Shown here: in pieces, positions 35,245-43,253 of the stretch
How the letters are laid out: every line of letters begins with the position of its first letter
How positions within the stretch are numbered: the first letter of the stretch is position 1
Assembly (NCBI GenBank): GCA_964411505.1
Contig: CAYPLH010000005.1
Location: 79,441-143,440 of the forward strand
Length of the DNA: 64,000 bases
Direction: 5' to 3'
Source of the DNA: CAYPLH01 sp964411505
GTDB lineage: Bacteria; Bacillota; Clostridia; CAYPLH01; DUMO01
Notes under the pieces: model-generated
Databases searched by the model: none
Told to the model about the DNA's origin: nothing
Seen by the model: the letters and a program-made list of their open reading frames with translations, nothing else
Translations under genes and position numbers: made by a program

Positions 35245-35475
35245 GAAAAATACCTCCCTTTGTAAATTCATAATAAATGTAATCCATTTCATTATGAATA
35301 TTATACCAGATTCTATCGTATATTTACTCACAATATTCAAGTTTTACAAAAAACAATTTTTCATAATTTTACACAGTTTATCAGTAGTGAAATTATTCCT
35401 ATACTCAAGTAACGTACTACACCATCCAAATTAAGCTCAAAATAAGATTTATTACCGGTACAGATATTGTTGGTA

Positions 35476-36807
35476 TTAACGTGTGCTGAGTATATATTTC
35501 TTGTTTTTCCCACGTCCTATAATTACAATTAAACCCATATCAGACATTTGCTTAGCTACGATGTAGGCTCGAGTTCTTTTTACGCTTAGCAAGTCCATTA
35601 ATTCAACATCATTTATTTCGTTGTATTGTTCCAAGTAATCAAGAACCTTCTGCATTTGAGCTGTAACCGATTGTGCATATTTTAATGTAGTATCTGTTAC
35701 TCTGCTTATGTTTCCGGCATGATTACTATTAAAATTCATATTCGGCAACGTTATGCGAAATGTGTTTTCTGACACAGAGATATCAGGTTTAGTGTTGGAA
35801 TCACGGTAGAGATCATATATTCTACGAATACCAGTGCCATATGCTTCAATATGTTTTAAACGAAAGAAAACTTGAGCGAGTTTGGGATTCCGAGGCTGAG
35901 AAATTCCACTCATAATATCCTTTGCAGACAATCCGGGAGGAAGGCCGCCGATCGAGATGAACTCTGTACGCTCTTTATTAATGTTGATTATAATACTACC
36001 ACTATAACTATAATCTCTGTGTATAAGTGCATTTAACAGGGCTTCGCGTATGGCCTCGGGTGGATAGTCTAAGTTATCAATTCGATCCAACCCGTGTATA
36101 ACAGATACAGTTCGGTTGTTAAGCATTAAATAATCGTAAGTAGCATGCAGCTGCTTGAAAAGCGAACCTGTGAATTCACGCCTGTCTACAAAAATCGTAT
36201 TTGCTGGGTTGTCGAAAACTGCAACCTTAACAGAATGTGCGCATTGGTCAGATAGAAGGAATGCAAGGTTTGTAAACAATTTTTTTTCCGCATCCCACAA
36301 TCCCAATGATAAATACTTGTTTTCTGTGAAAGTAATGTTTCTGTTTTTGAATTCAGTCTCAGCGTCATTAAATGTCAAATTCTGCAACAGGCTTCTTGTA
36401 GATTCAAATGAATCACCATCAGAATACTTAATTAACAGACGAATCTGCTCCCATGTTGCTTGAGCTGATGCGGTACCTTGCCTAACATACACTCCGGATG
36501 GTTTCATACCAGTTTTCTTTAGATAATATGGTTTAGCTAAGCCTTCGGATATGGCAACCTTAATGATGTTGTTTTCTAGAAGCTCATATTTTACAAACAT
36601 TGTAACATCGGGAATTATAGAATCACGCATTATGTTTATAAGGCGCGTGTAAGTTTCATCGAGGTTTTGAATGTCGATTTCATGTCCTTTATCATTGATT
36701 CCAATATAAATAGTGCCGCCTTTGGTGTTTGCAAAGGCCACAACTTCCTTGTTGATGTCTTCTGTGAGGGTTTCTTTTAGTTCAATAGATTCACTTTCAA
36801 ATATCAT
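35476..36807 (-). CDS. AlbA_2 / Schlafen-type ATP-binding transcriptional regulator
   Basis: The 443-residue protein has an N-terminal AlbA_2 (Schlafen-like) domain, seen in ESIELKETLTEDINKEVVAFAN and GGTIYIGINDKG. A central HATPase-like part (about 230-350) has PPEAIREALLNALIHRDYSYSG and FISIGGLPPGLSAKDI, and the end is a winged helix (about 375-443, LDYLEQYNEINDVELMDLLSV). It is a family of putative regulators with poorly known signals. A tight promoter and palindromic operator sit right upstream, suggesting autoregulation. The ATG at 36807 has GGGAGA before it. Confidence 0.82.
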   Translation of the reverse strand: MIFESESIELKETLTEDINKEVVAFANTKGGTIYIGINDKGHEIDIQNLDETYTRLINIMRDSIIPDVTMFVKYELLENNIIKVAISEGLAKPYYLKKTGMKPSGVYVRQGTASAQATWEQIRLLIKYSDGDSFESTRSLLQNLTFNDAETEFKNRNITFTENKYLSLGLWDAEKKLFTNLAFLLSDQCAHSVKVAVFDNPANTIFVDRREFTGSLFKQLHATYDYLMLNNRTVSVIHGLDRIDNLDYPPEAIREALLNALIHRDYSYSGSIIININKERTEFISIGGLPPGLSAKDIMSGISQPRNPKLAQVFFRLKHIEAYGTGIRRIYDLYRDSNTKPDISVSENTFRITLPNMNFNSNHAGNISRVTDTTLKYAQSVTAQMQKVLDYLEQYNEINDVELMDLLSVKRTRAYIVAKQMSDMGLIVIIGRGKNKKYILSTR

Positions 36808-36847
36808 ACATAAGTCTCCCGATAAGTTTTAATCTTAAATTATGAAG

Positions 36848-36925
36848 AGTATAACATGAACATTCACCGTTGTCAAGTGAATATTCACCTTAGTTCAGCG
36901 AATATTCACTGAATATTCGCTGAAC
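36848..36925 (-). promoter_or_regulatory. Promoter with overlapping palindromic operators of the AlbA_2 regulator
   Basis: On the minus strand, TTGACA (complement 36871-36876) and TATACT (complement 36848-36853) are 17 bases apart. A perfect palindrome GTGAATATTCAC (36877-36888) touches the -35, and a 33-base perfect palindrome (36893-36925, arms GTTCAGCGAATATTCA around one C) lies just upstream. A GGTGAAT half-site also lies in the spacer. The repeated GAATATTC core suggests one protein bound in several copies. Confidence 0.85.
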
Positions 36926-37011
36926 AGTACTGAATTCCACCTGAATTTTGTCCAAGATAGTGTCAATATTTATAGTGTAGCATAAATCGGTATACTCAAA
37001 GTGCTTAATAC

Positions 37012-37040
37012 ATATACTTGGCTTGTAAATATACTTGGCT
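37012..37040. repeat. Direct repeat of 12 bases
   Basis: ATATACTTGGCT occurs at 37012-37023 and 37029-37040, a 17-base period, just downstream of the AraC gene's stop. Function unknown. Confidence 0.5.
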
Positions 37041-37065
37041 TTCCATCCCTAGCGAAGGAAGATCA

Positions 37066-37872
37066 CTACTTATATTTCTTCCTGTATTCCGAAGGATTTA
37101 CTTTCATTGTATCAGTAAAAACCTTACTCAGGTAAAATTCATTTTGATAGCCGGATCGCTGTGCAATTTCGCTTAATGTATAGTTAGTTTCAAGCAACAG
37201 TCTTTGCACACGTTTTAATCTCAATGTAGTCAGGTATTCAAGGGGTCTTATCCTGAACGCAGCCTTAAAGCGCCTTGTAAATTGAACCGGACTTAAGCCT
37301 ATTTCATGGGCTAGTTCCTTAAAATTCATCTTTTCGTAAGCATGTTTCTTAATAATGTCTGCCGCTTTATTCATAAGAGCATCTTCAGATGTCATGTTAA
37401 AAAGCATATTTATTTCATAAACATCAGCACAGTAGATATATAGAATTTCAGAGACTATATGATTCATCCAGTGTTTGCTGAATCTGTCATCCCTGGATTC
37501 AAGAAGCTCAAGATATTGCAAACTGTTAAAAAGCCTCTGTGCATTAGACACTCTTATCTTTCCTAAAGGAAGAGACAGGTGATCATTAGCAAGTGCACCA
37601 TTAGGATAATACCAGTCCAGCCGCATGTAATCAAAGGTCATCGGGGTAATGATCTGACGCTTAAGCTCCGTCCCCGGAGGACCAAAGAACATATCACCAT
37701 CCGATACCAAACCCTTTTTATCATTAAATTCATAGGTAAAGGTACCTGAACTTATCACCATTAATGTCCACTGTGAAACATTCGTTACAGGTTTTACAAA
37801 AGCTTTAAGATTATCATGATGTATGTAAAAATCTATAACCGGTGTGAGCTCCCATAATTCAAATCTGCTCAT
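37066..37872 (-). CDS. AraC family transcriptional regulator
   Basis: This 268-residue regulator has an N-terminal cupin-like sensor part (about 5-150) and a C-terminal double helix-turn-helix. The latter is seen as MNFKELAHEIGLSPVQFTRRF and LETNYTLSEIAQRSGYQNEFYLSKVF, ending MKVNPSEYRKKYK. It likely senses a sugar-type ligand. The ATG 37872 has AAGGGG six bases upstream; the frame opens at 37941. It is divergent from the CysD-like gene, and a 15-bp inverted repeat lies in between. Confidence 0.9.
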   Translation of the reverse strand: MSRFELWELTPVIDFYIHHDNLKAFVKPVTNVSQWTLMVISSGTFTYEFNDKKGLVSDGDMFFGPPGTELKRQIITPMTFDYMRLDWYYPNGALANDHLSLPLGKIRVSNAQRLFNSLQYLELLESRDDRFSKHWMNHIVSEILYIYCADVYEINMLFNMTSEDALMNKAADIIKKHAYEKMNFKELAHEIGLSPVQFTRRFKAAFRIRPLEYLTTLRLKRVQRLLLETNYTLSEIAQRSGYQNEFYLSKVFTDTMKVNPSEYRKKYK

Positions 37873-37902
37873 AACATTCCCCTTTATTGTGTAATAAGAA
37901 TT

Positions 37903-37942
37903 AATGAAATATTTTATAAATAATATGATAAAATATTTCATT
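37903..37942. promoter_or_regulatory. 15-bp perfect inverted repeat in the AraC divergent region
   Basis: AATGAAATATTTTAT (37903-37917) and ATAAAATATTTCATT (37928-37942) are perfect inverted copies with a 10-base spacer, 30-70 bases upstream of the AraC start. AT-rich symmetry may partly be chance, but its length and place fit an operator. Confidence 0.6.
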
Positions 37943-38059
37943 CAAAAAGTAAACTAATTGTGCTATTATTAATATACAACATTGTTAGCAACTCTTCTAT
38001 AGTATATTAAACCAATGAAATTATTCATAAAAATAAAATTATTGAAAGGAGTACCAATA

Positions 38060-38878
38060 ATGACTAAAAAGGAACTTATCGAAAAGAAGCTGAATGATTC
38101 TAAAAAAATGGTTGAGGAGGCTTTCCAAAAGTATGATGTGGACAAAATAGCTATTGCTTATACCGGAGGCAAGGACAGCACACTGGTGTTGCATATTGTT
38201 TCCGAAGTCTGCAAGGAAAAAGGGTTCAAAATGCCAAAATGCTTTTGCATTGATGAAGGCGACATGTTTGATGAGGTTAGAGCTTTCATTAAAGAAGTAG
38301 AAGCAAAATACAATGTGACTGTCGAGTTTATACATAATAGTGATGTATCGAGGGCTGCAGGCGGTGTCCTTGGAGCAACAGTACAGGTTAAGGATCTTGA
38401 CGAAAAGAACAGAAAAGAAGTTGAACGGCTGGGTTATGAAGAAGATGAATTTGACTATGAACCCGAATCCTTCGTTGGAAACCATCTTATGAAAACAGTA
38501 ACACTCAATAATCACCTTGAAGAAAATATCATTAAAGCATTCTTTGAAGGTATTCGATGGGATGAGCAGGGTGCAAGAGCAAACGAAAAATATTTTAGTC
38601 CAAGAATTGCTACAGAATATAGCCCCGAACACACGAGACTTTGCCCCATCCTTCATTTTACCGAAAGGGATGTATGGGATGCACATTTTCAATATAATAT
38701 CCCTATTTGCTCGCTTTATAAACAGGGATACAGATCATTAGGTGCAAGAGTAACAACGGCAAAGGTAAGTGATATTCCCGCATGGGAACAGGATCTTGAA
38801 AACACCAGCGAAAGAGGCGGGCGTCGTCAGGATAAAGAAGGACTTATGAAAAAGCTCCGTGATCTTGGGTATATGTAA
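38060..38878 (+). CDS. CysD-like PAPS reductase/ATP sulfurylase family protein
   Basis: This 272-residue protein belongs to the PP-loop family of PAPS reductases and ATP-sulfurylase small subunits. KIAIAYTGGKDSTLVLHI is the PP-loop, CPILHFTERDVWDAHFQYNIPICSLY read in pieces resembles CysD, and the C-terminal NTSERGGRRQDKEGLMKKLR matches the CysD TSER segment. It lacks the C-terminal ECGLH cysteine of PAPS reductases, so sulfonucleotide reduction is unlikely. No cysN partner is nearby. GAAAGGAG lies eight bases before the ATG at 38060. Confidence 0.72.
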   Translation: MTKKELIEKKLNDSKKMVEEAFQKYDVDKIAIAYTGGKDSTLVLHIVSEVCKEKGFKMPKCFCIDEGDMFDEVRAFIKEVEAKYNVTVEFIHNSDVSRAAGGVLGATVQVKDLDEKNRKEVERLGYEEDEFDYEPESFVGNHLMKTVTLNNHLEENIIKAFFEGIRWDEQGARANEKYFSPRIATEYSPEHTRLCPILHFTERDVWDAHFQYNIPICSLYKQGYRSLGARVTTAKVSDIPAWEQDLENTSERGGRRQDKEGLMKKLRDLGYM

Positions 38879-39060
38879 GTTGCTATGTACCGTTAGTTAC
38901 ACAGGAATTTAAGCCTCTTTAAGCATCACATCAAATAATGTTAGGTTTACCCTGGTTGGATGTGTTGAACGAGTAAGTAAAGTTAATAAAGTTTTATAAG
39001 TTTTTCGTAACGGCATCTTCTTGTCTATTTATTTGTAATGAAAGGAATGGGTTATTAATT

Positions 39061-40374
39061 ATGAAATTTAATTTTGAAGGTATTGTGGAATTCCCCTGCG
39101 ATGTAGAAAGGCTGGAAAACGGTAACACACTGATATCTGATGCCGGTAACGAAGCAGGTGAAGGAAGCGAAGTTATAGAAGTGGATCCACTAGGACAAAT
39201 CGTTTGGAGGTTTGGAGAAGGTCTTAAGTTTGCCCATAGCGCAAAACGTCTCCCTAATGGAAACACCTTGATAAGTGATACAAATAACGATCGAGTTATT
39301 GAAGTCAATAAAAAAGGTAAAATTGTTTTTACAACTGACTCCTGGGGAAACAATACAGGCATACTCTCAGACCGAACTCATATAAGTTATCCCAATGATG
39401 CGCATTTGTTGGATGACGGTACTCTAGCTATTACCGACAGAAATAATAACCGTTGTGTTATTACTGACTACAGCGGAAATGTAATCTGGAAGTATGATAA
39501 AGATATTAAACATCCGCATAATTGTGACATTTTAAAAAACGGTAATTTACTCATGGCTGACTCTGATGGTAAAAGAGTTATAGAAGTAAACAGAGATAAT
39601 GAGATAGTCTGGCAGTATGGTGATGGCACCGATAAATACTTGGACTGGCCAAGAGATGCAGATCGCTTGGAAAATGGAAACACGCTGATTACCGATTCAA
39701 GACATAGCAGAGTTATAGAAGTTACCCCTGAGGGTGATATTGTATGGGAATATAAAGTTTCATATTTTGCAAACTTTTATGACGCAGACAAGCTTGCAAA
39801 TGGTAATGTATTGATATCCGATCAGCAGCGTCACCAAGTTCTTGAAGTTGACCCTTATGGAAATGTAATATGGCTTTTCAGAAATTACAGGAATCCTAAT
39901 AAGATTAATAGTAAGCTTACAAACGGTTTCTTTAAAACAAGAAGCGAAGACGGAAATCCTGAAGATTGGATTCTTTTTAACCGCTTTGCCGAAGGCGGTG
40001 GTAAGCTAATCTGGAAAGAAGATGAAAAACCTCGTCCGTGCCCGGGTCTGGAATTTGACCGTCCTGGTGCTTTATGCCTGCAGCAGATAGTTGCAGTAAA
40101 ACCGGGAAAGCTTTATAAGATGGCTGGAAAAATCAAAACTGAGGGTCTTTTACCAGGTAGTTTTGCATATCTACAGCTGGCCTTCCTTGATTCATTTGGT
40201 GCCCTTGTTGAGGATGCATCAAGAGCACCTAAGGGAACACTTTTTACTGGCGATAAAGATTGGATAGAGGATTCCTTTGATGCAATAGCTCCAGAAAATG
40301 CAACAGCAGTAGAGGTGCGTGTTGTGATTTGCGGAAAAGGGCGGGTATGGGCAAAGAACATAATGCTTTTGTGA
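39061..40374 (+). CDS. Six-bladed beta-propeller protein with C-terminal beta domain
   Basis: The 437-residue product has about six blades (residues 14-280), each with a consensus like L.NGNTLISD...RVIEV...G.IVW.Y. This resembles the arylsulfotransferase/NHL-type propeller. The remaining 150 residues, starting NGFFKTRSEDGNPEDWILF, look like a carbohydrate-binding-type beta sandwich. It has no signal peptide. Its neighbour, the CysD-like protein, hints at sulfur chemistry, but true arylsulfotransferases do not use PAPS, so the link is only suggestive. The ATG has GAAAGGAAT at moderate distance. Confidence 0.6.
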   Translation: MKFNFEGIVEFPCDVERLENGNTLISDAGNEAGEGSEVIEVDPLGQIVWRFGEGLKFAHSAKRLPNGNTLISDTNNDRVIEVNKKGKIVFTTDSWGNNTGILSDRTHISYPNDAHLLDDGTLAITDRNNNRCVITDYSGNVIWKYDKDIKHPHNCDILKNGNLLMADSDGKRVIEVNRDNEIVWQYGDGTDKYLDWPRDADRLENGNTLITDSRHSRVIEVTPEGDIVWEYKVSYFANFYDADKLANGNVLISDQQRHQVLEVDPYGNVIWLFRNYRNPNKINSKLTNGFFKTRSEDGNPEDWILFNRFAEGGGKLIWKEDEKPRPCPGLEFDRPGALCLQQIVAVKPGKLYKMAGKIKTEGLLPGSFAYLQLAFLDSFGALVEDASRAPKGTLFTGDKDWIEDSFDAIAPENATAVEVRVVICGKGRVWAKNIMLL

Positions 40375-40450
40375 TATTGCTTAAAGGCGGTTCTTCCTAG
40401 AATCGCCTATCTTAGCCTCTTAACTTCCTCACTTTTTTAGATTAGCGAAA

Positions 40451-40470
40451 AATGATATAGTGTACAAAAA
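40451..40470 (+). repeat. Dispersed AATGATATAGTG repeat, copy 3 (short)
   Basis: AATGATATAGTGTACAAAAA matches the first 14 bases of the other copies, then diverges. A T6 run lies at 40433-40438. It sits in the short spacer between the convergent propeller and zinc-ribbon genes. Confidence 0.5.
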
Positions 40471-40474
40471 CTCT

Positions 40475-41629
40475 CTAATAACCTACGTTTATTCCCGCAC
40501 CATATCCTGATAATAAAAGATAGCCTAATCCTATAAGCGCAAGTGCTCCAGCAACTACTGCAACAACCTTCCATGCGCTCACAGGTGCATATCCTTGAAC
40601 TTTCCCTGTCTGACCGTTCACCATAAATCTAAATATTTTGTTTTTATATTTGTATGAAGCAATAAATACAGGAAGCAACAAGTGTTTGTACTTAATATTA
40701 CTGTACCTTGTGTTTATTTTAAGATTCCTTACTTGATCACCATTTATCTGCCTGATTATCCCCTGTCGAATGCTTTCCTTTATCTGTTTCTTTGCGATCT
40801 CCCAACCGGGGTCAAGACCTATACTGTACTTTTCTGCTAAAAATCCTGTCAAATATCTGGGATCATACTTAACAAGTTCCTGCATATCAAAAGGTTCAAG
40901 CTTTTTCATTAGATCTGAATCTGCATTCTTGGACGCGTTTACAAGTACATCATCAAAAAATCTGGAATAACCGCCACTCACCCATTGCCAGCGTATCTTT
41001 CTTTCCTGGTATGTCTCCATATGTCTTTTGCCGTTTCTTGTAACCCAGCGAGTACGGGTTACATAATAATATGTACCTTTTTGGGCAACATAGTCTGAAC
41101 CTGTGTCCGAATCATATGTCCAGGAGGGAATGTATACACCGGACATTTTTTTAATCTGACTGTCTATTTTAACAGCTTTTGGTGCAAAAAATCTTCTTCT
41201 TATCCAATTTTTAAAAAGGTCAGCAGCCTTATTTGCTGATAGTTTAAATGGTATCAGCGTTTCAGGAGGAATCCCCGCAGTTTCATCAAGCTTTACCACA
41301 TGGGAGGAACCACAAAATGCACAGGCTTGCGCAGTAGTAAATGTATCCAGAACAGTTTGTGCACCACAGCTTTCACATTTCATTACCCTGTTTTCCTGCC
41401 CCCAGCTTGCATTATCGTTAGCAGTCAAAAAATCGTGCTCATCAATATCCCCGTCCTGTGCCGTAATATTTATGCTATTACCACAATACTGACACATAAG
41501 GGTCTGTGTATCCGGGTTAAATGTCATATTGGCACCACAGCCAGGACATGCAAACTTATCAGTTTCTTCTTTGCTTACCGTATCGTTCTGATTTAGCGTA
41601 TCACTTGATTGCTCCTTTTCCTGTTCCAT
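40475..41629 (-). CDS. Zinc-ribbon membrane protein (YdjG-like)
   Basis: This 384-residue protein starts with a TFIIB-type zinc ribbon, FACPGCGANMTFNPDTQTLMCQYCGN, and a second cysteine set, CESCGAQTVL...CAFCGSSHVV. The middle holds YIPSWTYDSDTGSDYVAQKG, and the C terminus is a membrane segment, VVAVVAGALALIGLGYLLLSG. It resembles Bacillus YdjG, which is encoded with YdjH and YdjI in the pspA-linked membrane-stress operon. The YdjI-like gene lies 300 bases upstream here. The ATG at 41629 has GAGGGGGG four bases upstream; the frame extends to 41782. Confidence 0.75.
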   Translation of the reverse strand: MEQEKEQSSDTLNQNDTVSKEETDKFACPGCGANMTFNPDTQTLMCQYCGNSINITAQDGDIDEHDFLTANDNASWGQENRVMKCESCGAQTVLDTFTTAQACAFCGSSHVVKLDETAGIPPETLIPFKLSANKAADLFKNWIRRRFFAPKAVKIDSQIKKMSGVYIPSWTYDSDTGSDYVAQKGTYYYVTRTRWVTRNGKRHMETYQERKIRWQWVSGGYSRFFDDVLVNASKNADSDLMKKLEPFDMQELVKYDPRYLTGFLAEKYSIGLDPGWEIAKKQIKESIRQGIIRQINGDQVRNLKINTRYSNIKYKHLLLPVFIASYKYKNKIFRFMVNGQTGKVQGYAPVSAWKVVAVVAGALALIGLGYLLLSGYGAGINVGY

Positions 41630-41930
41630 AATACCCCCCTCAATCAGTACAGCAATACTCGTGAATTTATTCTTTAAAGCAGAGGCATTAACACGCTTCC
41701 AATACTTTACAGAGACGTATAAATACCCATTATTATTCAATGCGAGTACGCTGTAGTATTTTATTATCCGCCAATCCACCATTTTTACTTAACGACGCTT
41801 GGAGTAAAGTACATTGGCTATGTTCTTTTAACCCCAGATCAACATACTGCTTAATCCTATTAAACTATATATATGCTTAGCTGATGCTTACTTATGATTA
41901 AAGCCATGAATGCTGCAATGCTGATTTAGG

Positions 41931-43058
41931 TTAAACAGCTGTTCCGCATTCGGGGCAAAATTTTACTCCTTCTGCAAGTTTTATTCCGCAATCTTTACAC
42001 TTTGACGCTTCTTGATTGAAACCACACTGGGGACAAAATTTCACATCTACATTAATATTCGTTCCGCACTTTATACACTTTTTTGCAGCTTGATCTACAG
42101 ACTTTCCACAAGAACCGCAAAATTTATGGGACACAGGTACACTCTTTCCACATGACGGACATACTTTGACCTCTTCGCTGACAGAATCCTGTTTAGTATC
42201 CTGTTTGCCCAAAGCATCAGCCATTACTTTACCAAAAGCCGCTCCAGCTCCAAAACCCATACCAACAGAAGCACCACCTCCCGGATTTTGCGCCGCATCC
42301 CTAATTGCTTCAGCAGCTTGATATTTAGTATATTGATTGAGATCTCCCAAAACGCCCATAGATGTCCTCTTATCCAGTGTCTTTTCGACTTCCTCGGGCA
42401 ATGAAATATTTTCAATTAAAAATGTGCTCAACTCAAAACCAAAGTTTTCAAAAACAGGCTTTAGCTTTTCCTTTCCCTGAGCACTCAGCTCATCATAATG
42501 CATAGCAAGATCAATGGCCGCAATCCTGCTTTCCCCAAGCATATCACTGACACCTGAAACTATAGACCTCTTAAGCTGCCCTGTAATACTCTCGGTATCA
42601 AATTTGCTGCTTGTTCCAAACACTTCTTTAAGAAATATTTCAGGCCAGGCAACTTTAAAAGAATAAATCCCATACGCTCTTAACCTCAACATCCCAAATT
42701 CAGCGTCTCGCATCATTACGGGGTTCATTGTCCCCCATTTCTGATTGGTAAACTGCTTAGTATTAATAAAATACACTTCAGCTTTAAAAGGAGAGTTGAA
42801 ACCATATTTCCATGATTTTAGCTTTGTCATTATGGGCATATTCTGTGTATTAAGTACATGCCTTCCAGGAAAGTACACATCGGCAATAACACCCTCATTT
42901 ACAAAAACAGCAGCCTGTGATTCTCTTACAGTAAGCTGTGCACCCATTTTTATTTCCTTGTTCGCCACCGGGAATCTGTAGACCATCGTATTCGACGAAT
43001 CGTCTGTCCATTCTATTACCTCAATGAATTGGTTTTTAATAAAATCAAATAATCCCAT
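41931..43058 (-). CDS. SPFH-domain protein with C-terminal zinc ribbons (YdjI-like)
   Basis: The 375-residue protein has an SPFH/virion-core-like domain in its first 290 residues (MGLFDFIKNQFIEVIEWTDD at the start, ENISLPEEVEKTLDKRTSM about 215), then three small zinc ribbons, CPSCGKSVPVSHKFCGSCG, CIKCGTNINVDVKFCPQCG and CKDCGIKLAEGVKFCPECG. It resembles Bacillus YdjI, a membrane-stress factor. It lies upstream of the YdjG-like gene; YdjH (TPM domain) is not present between them. GTGGGGTG is near the ATG. Functional roles beyond membrane homeostasis are not established. Confidence 0.75.
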   Translation of the reverse strand: MGLFDFIKNQFIEVIEWTDDSSNTMVYRFPVANKEIKMGAQLTVRESQAAVFVNEGVIADVYFPGRHVLNTQNMPIMTKLKSWKYGFNSPFKAEVYFINTKQFTNQKWGTMNPVMMRDAEFGMLRLRAYGIYSFKVAWPEIFLKEVFGTSSKFDTESITGQLKRSIVSGVSDMLGESRIAAIDLAMHYDELSAQGKEKLKPVFENFGFELSTFLIENISLPEEVEKTLDKRTSMGVLGDLNQYTKYQAAEAIRDAAQNPGGGASVGMGFGAGAAFGKVMADALGKQDTKQDSVSEEVKVCPSCGKSVPVSHKFCGSCGKSVDQAAKKCIKCGTNINVDVKFCPQCGFNQEASKCKDCGIKLAEGVKFCPECGTAV

Positions 43059-43216
43059 AAAAACACCCCACTAATTTTAATTGATTAAATTATATCATAC
43101 TATAATAAAAATTATTAAATAATATCTCGTGAAATATTTACTTTTTTCTATTTATGCCATAATTAAGGTAATCGGTTACCGCATGGTGCGGTTACCACAG
43201 AGAAATTAAATTACTT

Positions 43217-43252
43217 AATCACTCTGCGGGTAGGCAGGGTGATTATTTTTTT
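43217..43252 (+). terminator. Terminator-like hairpin beyond prfC
   Basis: AATCACTCTGC and GCAGGGTGATT form a stem with a T7 run on the plus strand; no plus-strand gene is known upstream. A second stem GGTTACCGCA...TGCGGTTACC lies at 43174-43196. On the minus strand this follows the prfC stop at 43254, so it could stop transcription before the SPFH gene. Confidence 0.5.
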
Positions 43253-43253
43253 C

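Noticed and set aside
38039..38692. A 217-codon minus-strand frame within the CysD-like gene
   Set aside because: It is the complement of a clear PP-loop gene; Phe/Cys-rich composition is typical of antisense frames.
43130..43252. Possible known riboswitch upstream of the SPFH gene
   Set aside because: Two hairpins are present, but I could not match any known aptamer consensus, and one stem looks like an ordinary terminator.
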